From the NCBI GenBank assembly GCA_963625685.1, contig CAVFTR010000002.1, positions 62,001-126,000 on the forward strand: DNA of 64,000 nucleotides, written 5' to 3'. Below are positions 41,361 through 50,072 of the stretch, one piece after another. A model generated the notes under the pieces. That model ran no database searches, was not told the origin of the DNA, and saw only the letters and a list, made by a program, of their open reading frames with translations. The number at the start of each line of letters is the position of its first letter. Position 1 is the stretch's first letter. The stretch comes from F23-B02 sp963625685. GTDB lineage: Bacteria > Bacillota > Clostridia > Oscillospirales > Oscillospiraceae. The translations under genes and the position numbers were made by a program.

Positions 41361-41984
41361 ATGAAGAAAAAGCTTCTCTTCGCCCTTGTGCTGCTGCTCA
41401 TAACGGCGGCCCTGCCGCTCTCGGCGAGCGCGGAGCTCGGGCTCAAGCCCGTTGCCGACCCCTGGGACGATCCGAATAACCTCATAAAAGACGGAGAAAC
41501 CTACACTGCATATAACGACGACGGCTACATCGTCGCCTGGGAGACGCCCGAGTGCGATGTAAACGGCAAGTATATGCTCATAGAAAACGACACGAGCCTC
41601 ACCGTTGAATACCGTGTCAGCTATATGGGCGACGTCCCCTGGGGACACGTGACCGTGGCCGTCAACGGCGCGGAGAACTTCACCGGCTGGGTGCTGATGA
41701 GCGACCTTCTCGGCGCGGACGGAAAGCCCGCGGCGCAGGCGCCGCTGAGCGTTCCCGATCACCCGACGATCCCGGACCCCACGCCGGAGCCGACGGCGGA
41801 GCCTCAGGACCCCGAGGCGACGCCGACGCCGACCGTGCCCGTGCGTCCCCAGCAGGCGATAAACATAAACAACACCTATAACGCGGCGATCGTCTACACC
41901 TCGGTCGCTATCGCGGCCGTCGCGATAGCCTTTGCCGTCCTCGTCCTTGTAAAGCACAAGGCGCTCAACAAAAAGGGCGAATAA
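41361..41984 (+). CDS. Secreted or membrane-anchored protein with proline-rich linker
   Basis: 207 residues. Clear signal peptide (about 1-24, cut after SASA), a globular region of about 115 residues that resembles an SH3-like extracellular domain, a Pro/Thr/Glu linker (about 133-165, PTPEPTAEP pattern), a transmembrane helix (about 178-200) and a short basic tail. It is probably a type I surface protein of unknown function. GGAGG precedes the ATG at 41361; earlier in-frame starts lie in the promoter region. An extended -10 (TGC-TATACT) lies near 41325. Confidence 0.75.
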   Translation: MKKKLLFALVLLLITAALPLSASAELGLKPVADPWDDPNNLIKDGETYTAYNDDGYIVAWETPECDVNGKYMLIENDTSLTVEYRVSYMGDVPWGHVTVAVNGAENFTGWVLMSDLLGADGKPAAQAPLSVPDHPTIPDPTPEPTAEPQDPEATPTPTVPVRPQQAININNTYNAAIVYTSVAIAAVAIAFAVLVLVKHKALNKKGE

Positions 41985-42026
41985 AGCGCGGGACATGGGG
42001 CACAATATAATATGCAGAGAAAAACC

Positions 42027-42053
42027 TTAGCACTCTAAGTCTGAGAGTGCTAA
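42027..42053. promoter_or_regulatory. CIRCE element (HrcA operator)
   Basis: TTAGCACTC (42027-42035), 9-bp spacer, GAGTGCTAA (42045-42053), a perfect match to the CIRCE consensus, with the arms extended by a few more pairs. A TATAAT lies just upstream (42006-42011). It is about 145 bp before the Hsp20 start, so HrcA should repress this small heat-shock gene at normal temperature. Confidence 0.93.
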
Positions 42054-42196
42054 GGTTTACATTTTGTTCACACAAAGCACTAAGATTATTCATAATTATA
42101 TGCTATTTTATATACATAAAGAAACAAAAGACATAAACGAATAAGCAATGTTAGAGTTTAGGTCTTGTTCCCCAAAAATATTAGGAGGTATTGATC

Positions 42197-42628
42197 ATGT
42201 TTGAACTTACACCGTTTGGCTATCGTAAAGTAGCATCTTATAATCCTTTCCGCGAGCTCGAGGAAATGAGCCGCAGCTTCTGGAGCGACGCCGCCGTCAG
42301 CGGCTTCCGCACCGACATCAAGAAGGTCGACGGCAGCTATGTCCTCGAGGCTGAGCTGCCCGGCTTCAGCAAGGAGGATATCAATATTGATATCGACAAG
42401 GATTGCCTGACCATTTCCGCGGAGCGCAAGTCCGAGGAAAAGGAGGAAAAGGGCGACAACGGCTTTATCCGCCGCGAGCGCTACTACGGCTCGTTCAGCC
42501 GCAGCTTCAACATCAAGGGCATTGACACCGACGCTATCAGCGCTGAGTATAACGACGGCGTCCTGACCCTGACCATGCCGGAGAAGACCCCCGAGGTACC
42601 GGCGGCAAGACGTCTCGAGATCAAATGA
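42197..42628 (+). CDS. hsp20: Hsp20 small heat-shock protein
   Basis: 143-residue alpha-crystallin-domain holdase that keeps unfolding proteins soluble. The alpha-crystallin domain runs from about residue 33 (FRTDIKKVDGSYVLEAELPG) to about 130 (YNDGVLTLTMPEK), with a short N-terminal arm and a C-terminal tail ending in a basic IxI-like stretch. AGGAGGT precedes the ATG at 42197. It is monocistronic and preceded by a perfect CIRCE operator and a long 5' leader. I see no clear terminator in the following 170 bp. Confidence 0.95.
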   Translation: MFELTPFGYRKVASYNPFRELEEMSRSFWSDAAVSGFRTDIKKVDGSYVLEAELPGFSKEDINIDIDKDCLTISAERKSEEKEEKGDNGFIRRERYYGSFSRSFNIKGIDTDAISAEYNDGVLTLTMPEKTPEVPAARRLEIK

Positions 42629-42762
42629 TCTCAGAGCATAGATAAGCAGATCAGACAGTTTTCTTCCATCCTCTCTCTTCCCATAAAAACAAAAAGCCCG
42701 ATGCGAAAGGCGCTTACGCACAAGGACAACATAAAAAGTATCGTTCAGAGCAATGCAAAACA

Positions 42763-42799
42763 AAGGACACGGTCTGTTTCAGATCCGTGTCCCTTGTTT
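42763..42799 (-). terminator. Terminator of the polyferredoxin gene
   Basis: GGACACGG (42765-42772) plus CTG pair with CAG and CCGTGTCC (42785-42792). On the minus strand a T-rich tract (TTTGTTTTG) follows. Confidence 0.6.
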
Positions 42800-43641
42800 T
42801 ATCGGAGAGCGTTCGCTGGGCAGGCTTTCGTGCATTCATAGCAGAGGATGCACTCCGTTCCGTTCTTCCGCCTGCGGGATTCCTTGTTGACTTCCACATT
42901 CATGGGGCAGGCCCGCAGACATTTGCCGCAGTGGACGCATTTGTTCTCATCGCAGTGGACGCGGAGCAGAGAAAAGTAACTCATGGGCTTGAGAAACACC
43001 GTGACGGGACAGAGATACTTGCAGAACGCGCGGTTGTCCTTGAACGCAAACGCCAGTGTGGTCCCTGCAATGTAGTAGAATGCGTTCCCGGCAAGGAACA
43101 GCCAAAACATGATTTGCTCCAAATGTGCGGCTTTCATCAGGAAAAGCCCGGTCACCAACGCCAGAGACAGGGCAAACATCACATAGCGCAGAATACCCAG
43201 CTTTTCCCTTCGTGGCTTCTGCGGCTGCTTGTAGGGCAGAAAGTCCAGCACCATCGCCGTCCAGCAGGCGTAGCCGCACCAGCCCCGCCCGAACAGCAAC
43301 GGCCCGAATATTTTTGCCACTGCATAGTGAATGGTCGCCGCTTCAAAAACACCGAGGAACAGATAGTACCAAAAGCCCTCGATCTGCATATTCTCTCGGG
43401 AGATCACGCCGAGGTACAGCAGCATATAGCACCCGACCGCCAGCTGCACGAAATGACGGGCATAGCGCTTCACTGCGGTAAAGAGCGCCGTCCCCAGCGC
43501 GAGGCAGCTGCCGATGTAGCTGAAATTAAAAAGATAGAACTGGTTGTCCTTCGTGAGCCATAGCGTGACCGCCGCTGCTTCAAACAACAGAAACAGCAGC
43601 AAGGACGGCACATATTTGCGAGGTCTGTTATCGCTTTTCAT
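42799..43641 (-). CDS. Membrane polyferredoxin, NapH/NosR-like
   Basis: 280-residue membrane protein with about five or six helices in the first 200 residues, including the signature GRGWCGYACWTAMVLD, and two C-terminal 4Fe-4S clusters: CDENKCVHCGKCLRACP and CILCYECTKACP. It should pass electrons across or along the membrane, as NapH and NosR do. No nap or nos genes are nearby, so its partner is unknown. I use the ATG at 43641, which follows GAGAGGAAACG; an earlier ATG at 43671 has a poor site. Confidence 0.85.
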   Translation of the reverse strand: MKSDNRPRKYVPSLLLFLLFEAAAVTLWLTKDNQFYLFNFSYIGSCLALGTALFTAVKRYARHFVQLAVGCYMLLYLGVISRENMQIEGFWYYLFLGVFEAATIHYAVAKIFGPLLFGRGWCGYACWTAMVLDFLPYKQPQKPRREKLGILRYVMFALSLALVTGLFLMKAAHLEQIMFWLFLAGNAFYYIAGTTLAFAFKDNRAFCKYLCPVTVFLKPMSYFSLLRVHCDENKCVHCGKCLRACPMNVEVNKESRRRKNGTECILCYECTKACPANALR

Positions 43642-43685
43642 CGTTTCCTCTCTGATCTCCTGAGATTTCATAAACACTTTCTGTT

Positions 43686-43714
43686 ATTTTACATCATTAA
43701 GCTCTATGCCACAA
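43686..43714 (-). promoter_or_regulatory. Promoter of the polyferredoxin gene
   Basis: Minus strand: TTGTGG (43714-43709), 17-bp spacer, TAAAAT (43691-43686). Confidence 0.5.
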
Positions 43715-43786
43715 TTCTTTTTGCTGTCTAAAATCTTATCATAGAGCGGTCGATACCGCTTGTTTTCCGCACGCGGCTTTTCGATA

Positions 43787-46063
43787 TTATGTCAACTTAT
43801 ATATCTCTGCCGAGCAGGGCCCGGCGACATAGTCCTTATCCTGCGCAAGGCCGCAGCCGCGCAGCCTGAACTCACTTTCGCCGCGGTTTGCGATGCACAG
43901 AACGCGCTCGCCTCCCGCTTCGCGCAGTATCAGCAGCACATCGGGCGAGGGAGCGTAAAATTCAGCGCCGCCGGACAGCAGAGCCTCGCTGCCGTTTCGG
44001 ATCCCGCCGAGCTCAGCGTAGAAGTTATGTAAACCTTTACCGCTCGGCTCGAAGGGGGCGCGGTTGAATGGGTCGCCCGCACCGTCGAGGCTCTCCTCGT
44101 CCCCGTAGTACAGGCAGGGCACGCCCGGGACGCAGTACTGTATCGCCGCGCACAGCTTCTGGAGCCGGTCCGCTTTTTCGGACTGCTCCGGCGTGAGCCT
44201 GAACGCCGCCTGAGAAGCGCGGCCGAGGCTTTTGAGCGCGCAGTCCGCGCCGAGCGCCGAATGAAGCCTCTCGACATCGTGCGAGGACAGCAGGTTCATA
44301 AGCGCCATGTACATGGGCTTGGGGTAATTATGCTGCTGCGAGAGCAGAAAGTCGCGCAGCGCAAAGGCGTCGCTCTCGCCTCGGGCAAAGCCTATCACCG
44401 CCGTGCGGAAGGGATAATTCATAACGCTGTCGAGCGCGCCGCCGAGGGCGTAGCTGCGCCGATGGCCGTAGCTGACCTTGAGCACCGCGTCCTCCCACAC
44501 CTCGCCGATGATGGCGCAGTCGGGCTTTTCGGCCTTGGCCGAGGAGCGTATCAGCTCGAGCACGTCGTCCGGCAGCTCGTCTGCAACGTCGAGCCTCCAG
44601 CCGCTCGCGCCGCGCCTGAGCCAGAGCTTCACGATGCTGTCTGCGCCGCGTATGATATAGTCCTGCCAGCTTTCGTCCTCCTCGTTGACCTCGGGGAGAT
44701 CCCTGAAGCCCCACCAGCAGCGGTAATCGTCGGGGTAGGAGCGGAAATCGAACCAGCCGAAATAGGGCGAGGACCTGCTCGCGTGAGCGCCCGTGCCGCC
44801 GTAGCTGCCGAAGCGGTCGAAATACACGCTGTCTGCGCCCGTATGCGAGAAAACGCCGTCGTTTATAATGCCGATGCCGAGCCGGGCCGCCTCACCGCAC
44901 AGGTTTACATAATCTTCAACGCTGCCGAGGATGGGGTCGACCTTTTCGTAGCTTGAGGTATCATAGCGGTGGTTCGATCTCGCCTCAACGACGGGATTGA
45001 GATACAAAGCGCCTATGCCGAGAGTCTTGAGATACGGCAGCTTTGCCGCTATGCCCCTGAGCGTGCCGCCGTAAAAATCGTCTGGAGCGTAGTCGCGCTC
45101 GCCGGGACGAGGCTGCCATTTGACGGGCTCGCTGATGCTGCCGTGCATCTCCGGAGTCTGGCCGAGGCGGCGGTGATATTCGATGCCGGCCCGGGCCGTG
45201 CCGTCGTCTGAAAAGCCGAAGCGGTCGGGGAAGACCTGATACATGACGCTGCGCCGAAGCCATTCGGGCGTTTTGAAGCCGCGCCTGTACACCGTAAGCC
45301 GGAAGCCCTCGGCCTCGCCGCCGGCAAGGCGCGGGCTGTGCCCGTCGTCATCGGGGCAGAGAAACGCGCCGCCGAGCCTGAATTTATAAAACAGCGCGGC
45401 GGGTCGGGGGGCGGTAAAGCGCGCGGTAAAGATATCGCCCGTGCGCTGCATGGCGAGCTCCTCCGTAAAGCCGTCGCCGTAAACGCACAGCGCGGCGGAC
45501 TCGAGCCCGCCGAAGGAGGCGACGGTGAAGACGATATCCGTGCCTTCCTCCACAGCGCCGGGAGGCGAGCGGAAGGCCGGGTCATATGCGTCATGCCAGG
45601 CAAGGCCGCGCACTTTAAGCTCGTCGCGCAGCAGCCTGTCGAGAAATGCCGTTCTCGGCTGAAGCTCCACGAGCCACTCGAGCTCCGGCTGCGAGGCGAG
45701 AAAAGGGCCGAACGAGCGCACGACCGTGCTTACAGCCTCGTCGATGCCGAGACCCTCGTCGTCCATGAGCATCCGGAAGAGCTCCGCCGGAATGAGCCCG
45801 CTGCGGTCTCGCGGCAGAAATTCGTAAATTTTATCCGCCGGACAGCCGCTGCGCAGGCATTTATCCCTCGCATCGCCGACAGCGGCGGCAGAGCTCAGGT
45901 ATATCCGCTCGTGCTCCGGCAGTCTGTCCTCCGGCTGCCAGGCCGAGCCGTTAAAGAGCAGCGGATAGCTTTTCGCACCGGTGTATTCAATGTAAAGCCG
46001 CCCGTCGTGCCAGTGCTCGTCATAAGCGCGATAGGTGCTTGCCCTCCTTGTCAGATCATCCAT
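43787..46063 (-). CDS. GH13 alpha-amylase/neopullulanase-type glycoside hydrolase with extra N-terminal domain
   Basis: 758 residues. A catalytic GH13 barrel (about 275-690) has the nucleophile in GWRLDVADE (near 490), the acid/base Glu in IIGEVWED (near 520) and the third acid in SSHDVER (near 595). YYGDEESLDGAGDP closes it and a C-terminal beta domain follows. Residues about 160-270 look like an E-set/CBM34-type domain. The first 160 residues form another module I do not recognise, containing its own short beta-rich part. It probably trims or debranches stored glycogen or imported maltodextrin. Its start overlaps the glgA stop by 13 bp, so it belongs to the glgBA operon. Confidence 0.88.
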   Translation of the reverse strand: MDDLTRRASTYRAYDEHWHDGRLYIEYTGAKSYPLLFNGSAWQPEDRLPEHERIYLSSAAAVGDARDKCLRSGCPADKIYEFLPRDRSGLIPAELFRMLMDDEGLGIDEAVSTVVRSFGPFLASQPELEWLVELQPRTAFLDRLLRDELKVRGLAWHDAYDPAFRSPPGAVEEGTDIVFTVASFGGLESAALCVYGDGFTEELAMQRTGDIFTARFTAPRPAALFYKFRLGGAFLCPDDDGHSPRLAGGEAEGFRLTVYRRGFKTPEWLRRSVMYQVFPDRFGFSDDGTARAGIEYHRRLGQTPEMHGSISEPVKWQPRPGERDYAPDDFYGGTLRGIAAKLPYLKTLGIGALYLNPVVEARSNHRYDTSSYEKVDPILGSVEDYVNLCGEAARLGIGIINDGVFSHTGADSVYFDRFGSYGGTGAHASRSSPYFGWFDFRSYPDDYRCWWGFRDLPEVNEEDESWQDYIIRGADSIVKLWLRRGASGWRLDVADELPDDVLELIRSSAKAEKPDCAIIGEVWEDAVLKVSYGHRRSYALGGALDSVMNYPFRTAVIGFARGESDAFALRDFLLSQQHNYPKPMYMALMNLLSSHDVERLHSALGADCALKSLGRASQAAFRLTPEQSEKADRLQKLCAAIQYCVPGVPCLYYGDEESLDGAGDPFNRAPFEPSGKGLHNFYAELGGIRNGSEALLSGGAEFYAPSPDVLLILREAGGERVLCIANRGESEFRLRGCGLAQDKDYVAGPCSAEIYKLT

Positions 46064-47529
46064 AGATAGAGCATTGCGTATTTTTCAGAGGAACGGTCGA
46101 AGCTGAAATCGGCCTCCATCGCCTGACGGATGAGCGAGCCCATGACCTCCGGGCGGCGGTAGCAGTCGAGCGCGAGCAGCATCGCGTCCTTCATCTCATG
46201 CGCGTTGAAGTCGGAAAAGGAAAAGCCCGTGCCCTCGCCGGTGTACTGATTATAGGGCTTCACCGAGTCCTTCAGACCGCCGGTCTCCCGCACGATGGGC
46301 AGCGTGCCGTAGCGCATGGCGATCATCTGCGACAGGCCGCAGGGCTCGAAGCGCGAGGGCATGAGAAGGAAATCCGCGCCTGCGTACACGCGATGAGATA
46401 ACTCCTCGTTATAGCCTATGTACGCGCACAGCCTGCCCTTATAGCGATTCTCCGCATCCCGCATGAAGCTCTCGTAATCCTTGTCGCCGCTGCCAAGCAT
46501 GAAAAACTGCATGTCGTTATACTGCATGAGCTCGTCGAGCATGCGCTCTACGAGGTCGAAGCCCTTCTGCTCGGTCATGCGCGTGACCATCGCGAATATC
46601 GGAGCCTCGCCGCGCTGCTCAAGACCGAAATCACGCTGGAGCGCGAGTTTACATAATTTTTTGCCGCTGAGCCTGCCCTTGTGATATCTCGCCGGAAGCG
46701 CGGGATCGGTATAGGGATTGAAGACACGGGTGTCGATGCCGTTTATGATGCCCGAGAGCTCGTTTGAGCGCGCCGAGAGTATGCCCTCGAGGCCCTCGCC
46801 GAAGTATTCGGTCTTGATCTCCTCGGCGTAGGTGGGACTGACGGTGTTTATCCTGTCGGCAAACACGCAGCCGGCCTTGAGAAAGCTCGCGCAGCCGTTG
46901 AGCTCCATGAACTCCGGCGTGTAGTACCTGTCCTCGACGCCCAGCAGGTCCTGAACGTAGTCGAAGCCGAATTTTCCCTGATACGCAATGTTATGTATCG
47001 TCAGCAGCCAGCGCAGCGAGGCCTGCATCCCGCCGCCGTACTGCGTCTTTGCGAGCATCGGCAGCATGGCCGTGTGCCAGTCGTTGCAGTGGACGATCTC
47101 TGGCGCGAAGTCGAGGCTCGGGATCGCGTCGAGCACGGCGCGGGTGAAGAAGGCGTACTGCTCGCCCTCGGCCTGACCGCCGCGGTATATCCTATCGCCG
47201 AAGTAAAACTCGCTGTCGACGAGATAAACGCACACATCGTCGAGCATGAGCTTTTCTATGCCGCAGTACTGCGTGCGCCAGCCGAGGTTTACATAAAAAT
47301 CAAACATATGCTCGACGCGCTCTGCGTACCTGTCCTTTATGCAGCGATGATACGGCGTGATGATCCTTGCGTCGAAGCCGAGCTTTTTAAGCGACTTCGG
47401 CAGCGTTCCGACGACGTCGGCAAGGCCGCCTGTCTTTGAAAGCGGAGCGCACTCCGCGGCCGCGAGCAGGATATTGGGAAGCTCCCTGCGGCCCTTTTCA
47501 TTCAGCATGCTTCTGAACTGCTTTTTCAT
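46051..47529 (-). CDS. glgA: Glycogen synthase
   Basis: 492-residue GT5 enzyme extending alpha-1,4-glucan from ADP-glucose. The ADP-glucose-binding KTGGLADVVGTLP begins at K32. The C-terminal lobe has MPSRFEPCGLSQ and the TGGL loop (RETGGLKDSV). The ATG at 47529 is preceded by AAGGAAGG; a start 11 codons earlier overlaps the branching-enzyme gene further without a better site. The gene begins 32 bp inside the end of glgB and ends inside the GH13 gene, so the three are tightly coupled. Confidence 0.95.
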   Translation of the reverse strand: MKKQFRSMLNEKGRRELPNILLAAAECAPLSKTGGLADVVGTLPKSLKKLGFDARIITPYHRCIKDRYAERVEHMFDFYVNLGWRTQYCGIEKLMLDDVCVYLVDSEFYFGDRIYRGGQAEGEQYAFFTRAVLDAIPSLDFAPEIVHCNDWHTAMLPMLAKTQYGGGMQASLRWLLTIHNIAYQGKFGFDYVQDLLGVEDRYYTPEFMELNGCASFLKAGCVFADRINTVSPTYAEEIKTEYFGEGLEGILSARSNELSGIINGIDTRVFNPYTDPALPARYHKGRLSGKKLCKLALQRDFGLEQRGEAPIFAMVTRMTEQKGFDLVERMLDELMQYNDMQFFMLGSGDKDYESFMRDAENRYKGRLCAYIGYNEELSHRVYAGADFLLMPSRFEPCGLSQMIAMRYGTLPIVRETGGLKDSVKPYNQYTGEGTGFSFSDFNAHEMKDAMLLALDCYRRPEVMGSLIRQAMEADFSFDRSSEKYAMLYLWMI

Positions 47530-49435
47530 TTTTATCAGCCTTCCTTTCCGGAATGTATTCAAAATAAACTGTCGACAGCGGCGGAAGATCGATCGCCGCG
47601 CTGTACGGGTGCTCGTCGAAGCCGGTATCGCGGCTGTGTATCACTTTTTTGTTATGTAAACCGCTGCCGCCGAAGCTCACATCGTCGCTGGATAAAAGCT
47701 CGCGCAGCCGACCCGGCTGCGGCAGACCGATGACGAAGCCCTTGTGTGCGTTCGGGATGAAGTTGCAGGCGCAGACGATACAGCTCCCGCTTCCTGGCTT
47801 TGCCGTGCGCAGGAAGGCGATGGAGCTGAGCGCGCTGTCGTTCACATTGAGCCACTTAAAGCCGTCCCAGGACCTGTCGACCTCGTACAGCGCCGGGCAG
47901 GAGCGGTAGAGCGCGTTGAGCGCCGCGCAGTATTCGCGCAGCTTTTCGTGCATGGGGTAGTCCAGCAGCAGCCAGTCGAGCTCCTGCTGATAGTTCCACT
48001 CGATAAACTGCCCGAACTCCGAGCCCATGAAGCACAGCTTCTTGCCGGGGTGGGCGAACTGGTAGCCGTAGAGCGCGCGCAGGGTGGCAAACTTCTGCTC
48101 ATAGCTGCCGAACATCTTGTCGAGCATCGATCTCTTGCCGTGCACGACCTCGTCGTGCGAGTAGGCGAGGATGAAGTTTTCCGAAAACGCGTACATCATG
48201 GAAAAGGTCAGCTTATCGTGGCAGCCCTTGCGGAACAGGGGGTCGGTCGAGAAATAGTCGAGCGTGTCGTGCATGTAGCCCATATCCCACTTGAAGCTGA
48301 AGCCGAGCCCGCCGACGGAGGGCGGCATGGTGACCATGGGATAGGCCGTCGATTCCTCGGCTATCGTGATCGCGCCGGGGAAGCTTGACAAAACGGCGGT
48401 GTTGAGCTTTTGAAGAAAGCTCACCGCGCCCAGATTTATATTGCCGCCCTCGCGGTTTTTGGTGTATTCCCCGTCCTTCCGGCCGTAGTTTAGATACAGC
48501 ATCGAGGACACCGCGTCCACACGTATGCCGTCGATGTGGTATCTTTCAAAGAAAAAGCAGGCTGAGGATATCAGAAACGACCGCACCTCCGGCATTTCAT
48601 AGTCGAATATCAGCGTGCCCCACTCGGGGTGCGAGGCCATGCGCTCCTCCTTGCACTCGTAAAGGCGCGTGCCGTCAAACTCGGCAAGGCCGTGCTCGTC
48701 GCGGGGAAAATGCGCGGGCACCCAGTCCATGATAACGCCTATGCCGGCGCTGTGCATGATGTCTATAAACTCTGCAAATTCGTCGGGCGTGCCGTAGCGG
48801 CTCGTCGGCGCGAAGTAGCCCGTGACCTGATAGCCCCAGGAGCCGGGGTAGGGGTACTCGGTGAGCGGCAGCAGCTCGATGTGCGTATAGCCCATCCCGG
48901 AGCAGTATTCGGCGAGCTCCGGCGCTATTGAGGCGTAGTTCACGCCGCTCTCCGGCGTTTTCCACGAGCCAAGGTGCAGCTCGTATATCGACATCGGGCT
49001 TTCAAAGCAGTTTTTTTCCGCGCGGCTTTTCATGAAGGCACCGTCGCGCCAGACATGGGAGCCTGTCCACACCATCGACGCCGTGTTCACGCCCGACTGC
49101 GACCACTGCGCGAAGGGATCGGATTTCCACACGGTTTTGCCGCCGGCCGTCGTCACGCAGTATTTGTACAGCTCGCCGTCGGCAAGACGCTCCGTAAAGC
49201 AGTACCATATGCCGCCGCGCCTTTGCATCGGCGTGCGCAGGGGATCCCAGCCGTTGAAGTCGCCGACGAGCGACACGGCCTTCGCATTCGGAGCCCAGAC
49301 CGCGAAGCGGTGCATTTTCGCCTCCTCGATATAGCGGCAGCCGAGCAGCAGCCAGGCCTTCTGCGCGCAGCCGGTGTTGAACAGAAAAACGTCGCCGGCC
49401 GGGACGTATTTATCTATAAGCTCGGAATAGTTCAT
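47498..49435 (-). CDS. glgB: 1,4-alpha-glucan branching enzyme
   Basis: 645-residue GH13 branching enzyme that makes the alpha-1,6 links of glycogen. The CBM48 domain (about 38-120, FAVWAPNAKAVSLVGDFNGW) is followed by the catalytic barrel with GIRVDAVSSMLYLNYGR (nucleophile), ITIAEESTAYP (acid/base) and SHDEVVHGK, then an all-beta C-terminal domain. It lacks the extra N1 domain of longer GlgBs. The ATG at 49435 follows CGGAGAG. It is first of the glgB-glgA-GH13 operon; glgC, glgD and glgP are not in the window. Confidence 0.95.
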   Translation of the reverse strand: MNYSELIDKYVPAGDVFLFNTGCAQKAWLLLGCRYIEEAKMHRFAVWAPNAKAVSLVGDFNGWDPLRTPMQRRGGIWYCFTERLADGELYKYCVTTAGGKTVWKSDPFAQWSQSGVNTASMVWTGSHVWRDGAFMKSRAEKNCFESPMSIYELHLGSWKTPESGVNYASIAPELAEYCSGMGYTHIELLPLTEYPYPGSWGYQVTGYFAPTSRYGTPDEFAEFIDIMHSAGIGVIMDWVPAHFPRDEHGLAEFDGTRLYECKEERMASHPEWGTLIFDYEMPEVRSFLISSACFFFERYHIDGIRVDAVSSMLYLNYGRKDGEYTKNREGGNINLGAVSFLQKLNTAVLSSFPGAITIAEESTAYPMVTMPPSVGGLGFSFKWDMGYMHDTLDYFSTDPLFRKGCHDKLTFSMMYAFSENFILAYSHDEVVHGKRSMLDKMFGSYEQKFATLRALYGYQFAHPGKKLCFMGSEFGQFIEWNYQQELDWLLLDYPMHEKLREYCAALNALYRSCPALYEVDRSWDGFKWLNVNDSALSSIAFLRTAKPGSGSCIVCACNFIPNAHKGFVIGLPQPGRLRELLSSDDVSFGGSGLHNKKVIHSRDTGFDEHPYSAAIDLPPLSTVYFEYIPERKADKNEKAVQKHAE

Positions 49436-49470
49436 CTCATCTCTCCGCACATAATAATTTTTCAGCTTAC

Positions 49471-49499
49471 ATTATAAAACATCGGAGTGCAAATGCCAA
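49471..49499 (-). promoter_or_regulatory. Promoter of the glgB-glgA-GH13 operon
   Basis: Minus strand: TTGGCA (49499-49494), 17-bp spacer, perfect TATAAT (49476-49471). Confidence 0.65.
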
Positions 49500-49511
49500 T
49501 AAGTTTTTTGC

Positions 49512-49540
49512 TTGCATTGCCTGCGGAAAGATATTAAAAT
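49512..49540 (+). promoter_or_regulatory. Promoter of the VOC gene
   Basis: TTGCAT (49512-49517), 17-bp spacer, TAAAAT (49535-49540). Confidence 0.5.
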
Positions 49541-49569
49541 ATAAGATAAATAAACGCAGGAGGTGCGCT

Positions 49570-49938
49570 ATGTTTTCATTCAATCACTTCAACTTCAATG
49601 TGTTCGACCTTGAGCGCAGTCTCAGGTTCTACGACGAGGCGCTCGGCTTAAAGCCCGTGCGCGAGAAAAACGCGGAGGACGGTAGCTTCAGGCTCGTCTT
49701 CCTCGGCGACGGAGCCACGGATTTCACCCTCGAGCTCACATGGCTGCGCGAGCGCGGCACGCCATACGATCTCGGCGAGCAGGAGTTCCATCTCGCCTTT
49801 GTCGCCGACGACATGGAAAAGGCCCATGCAAGGCACGAGGCTCTCGGCTGCATATGCTTTGAAAACCCCAAGATGGGCATATACTTCATCGAGGACCCCG
49901 ACGGCTACTGGATAGAGATAATCCCGCCGAGAAAATAA
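49570..49938 (+). CDS. VOC-family glyoxalase-like protein
   Basis: 122-residue vicinal-oxygen-chelate protein with the paired beta-alpha-beta3 repeats of lactoylglutathione lyase. Metal-ligand positions fit H6 (NHFNFNV), the Glu in LELTWL, the His in EFHLAFV and E117 (IEII). Glyoxalase I-like detoxification of methylglyoxal is possible, but many short VOC proteins have other thiol substrates. AGGAGGTGCGCT precedes the ATG. It is monocistronic. Confidence 0.85.
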   Translation: MFSFNHFNFNVFDLERSLRFYDEALGLKPVREKNAEDGSFRLVFLGDGATDFTLELTWLRERGTPYDLGEQEFHLAFVADDMEKAHARHEALGCICFENPKMGIYFIEDPDGYWIEIIPPRK

Positions 49939-49979
49939 AGAGCGTATGAAAGCCATATTATTTAAATATATTTAAGTAC

Positions 49980-50008
49980 TTGAATGTCAAGAAACTGTCA
50001 GCTATAAT
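49980..50008 (+). promoter_or_regulatory. Promoter of lysA
   Basis: TTGAAT (49980-49985), 17-bp spacer, perfect TATAAT (50003-50008), 65 bp before the lysA start. The leader is too short for a lysine riboswitch. Confidence 0.7.
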
Positions 50009-50072
50009 ACGCCCATGCGGCGGCGCAGGCCACGCGGCCGCTGCAAATCGAGAATAAAAAGAGGAAACTGCC

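Noticed and set aside
50009..50072. Lysine riboswitch ahead of lysA
   Set aside because: Only about 65 nt lie between promoter and start; a lysine riboswitch needs well over 150 nt.
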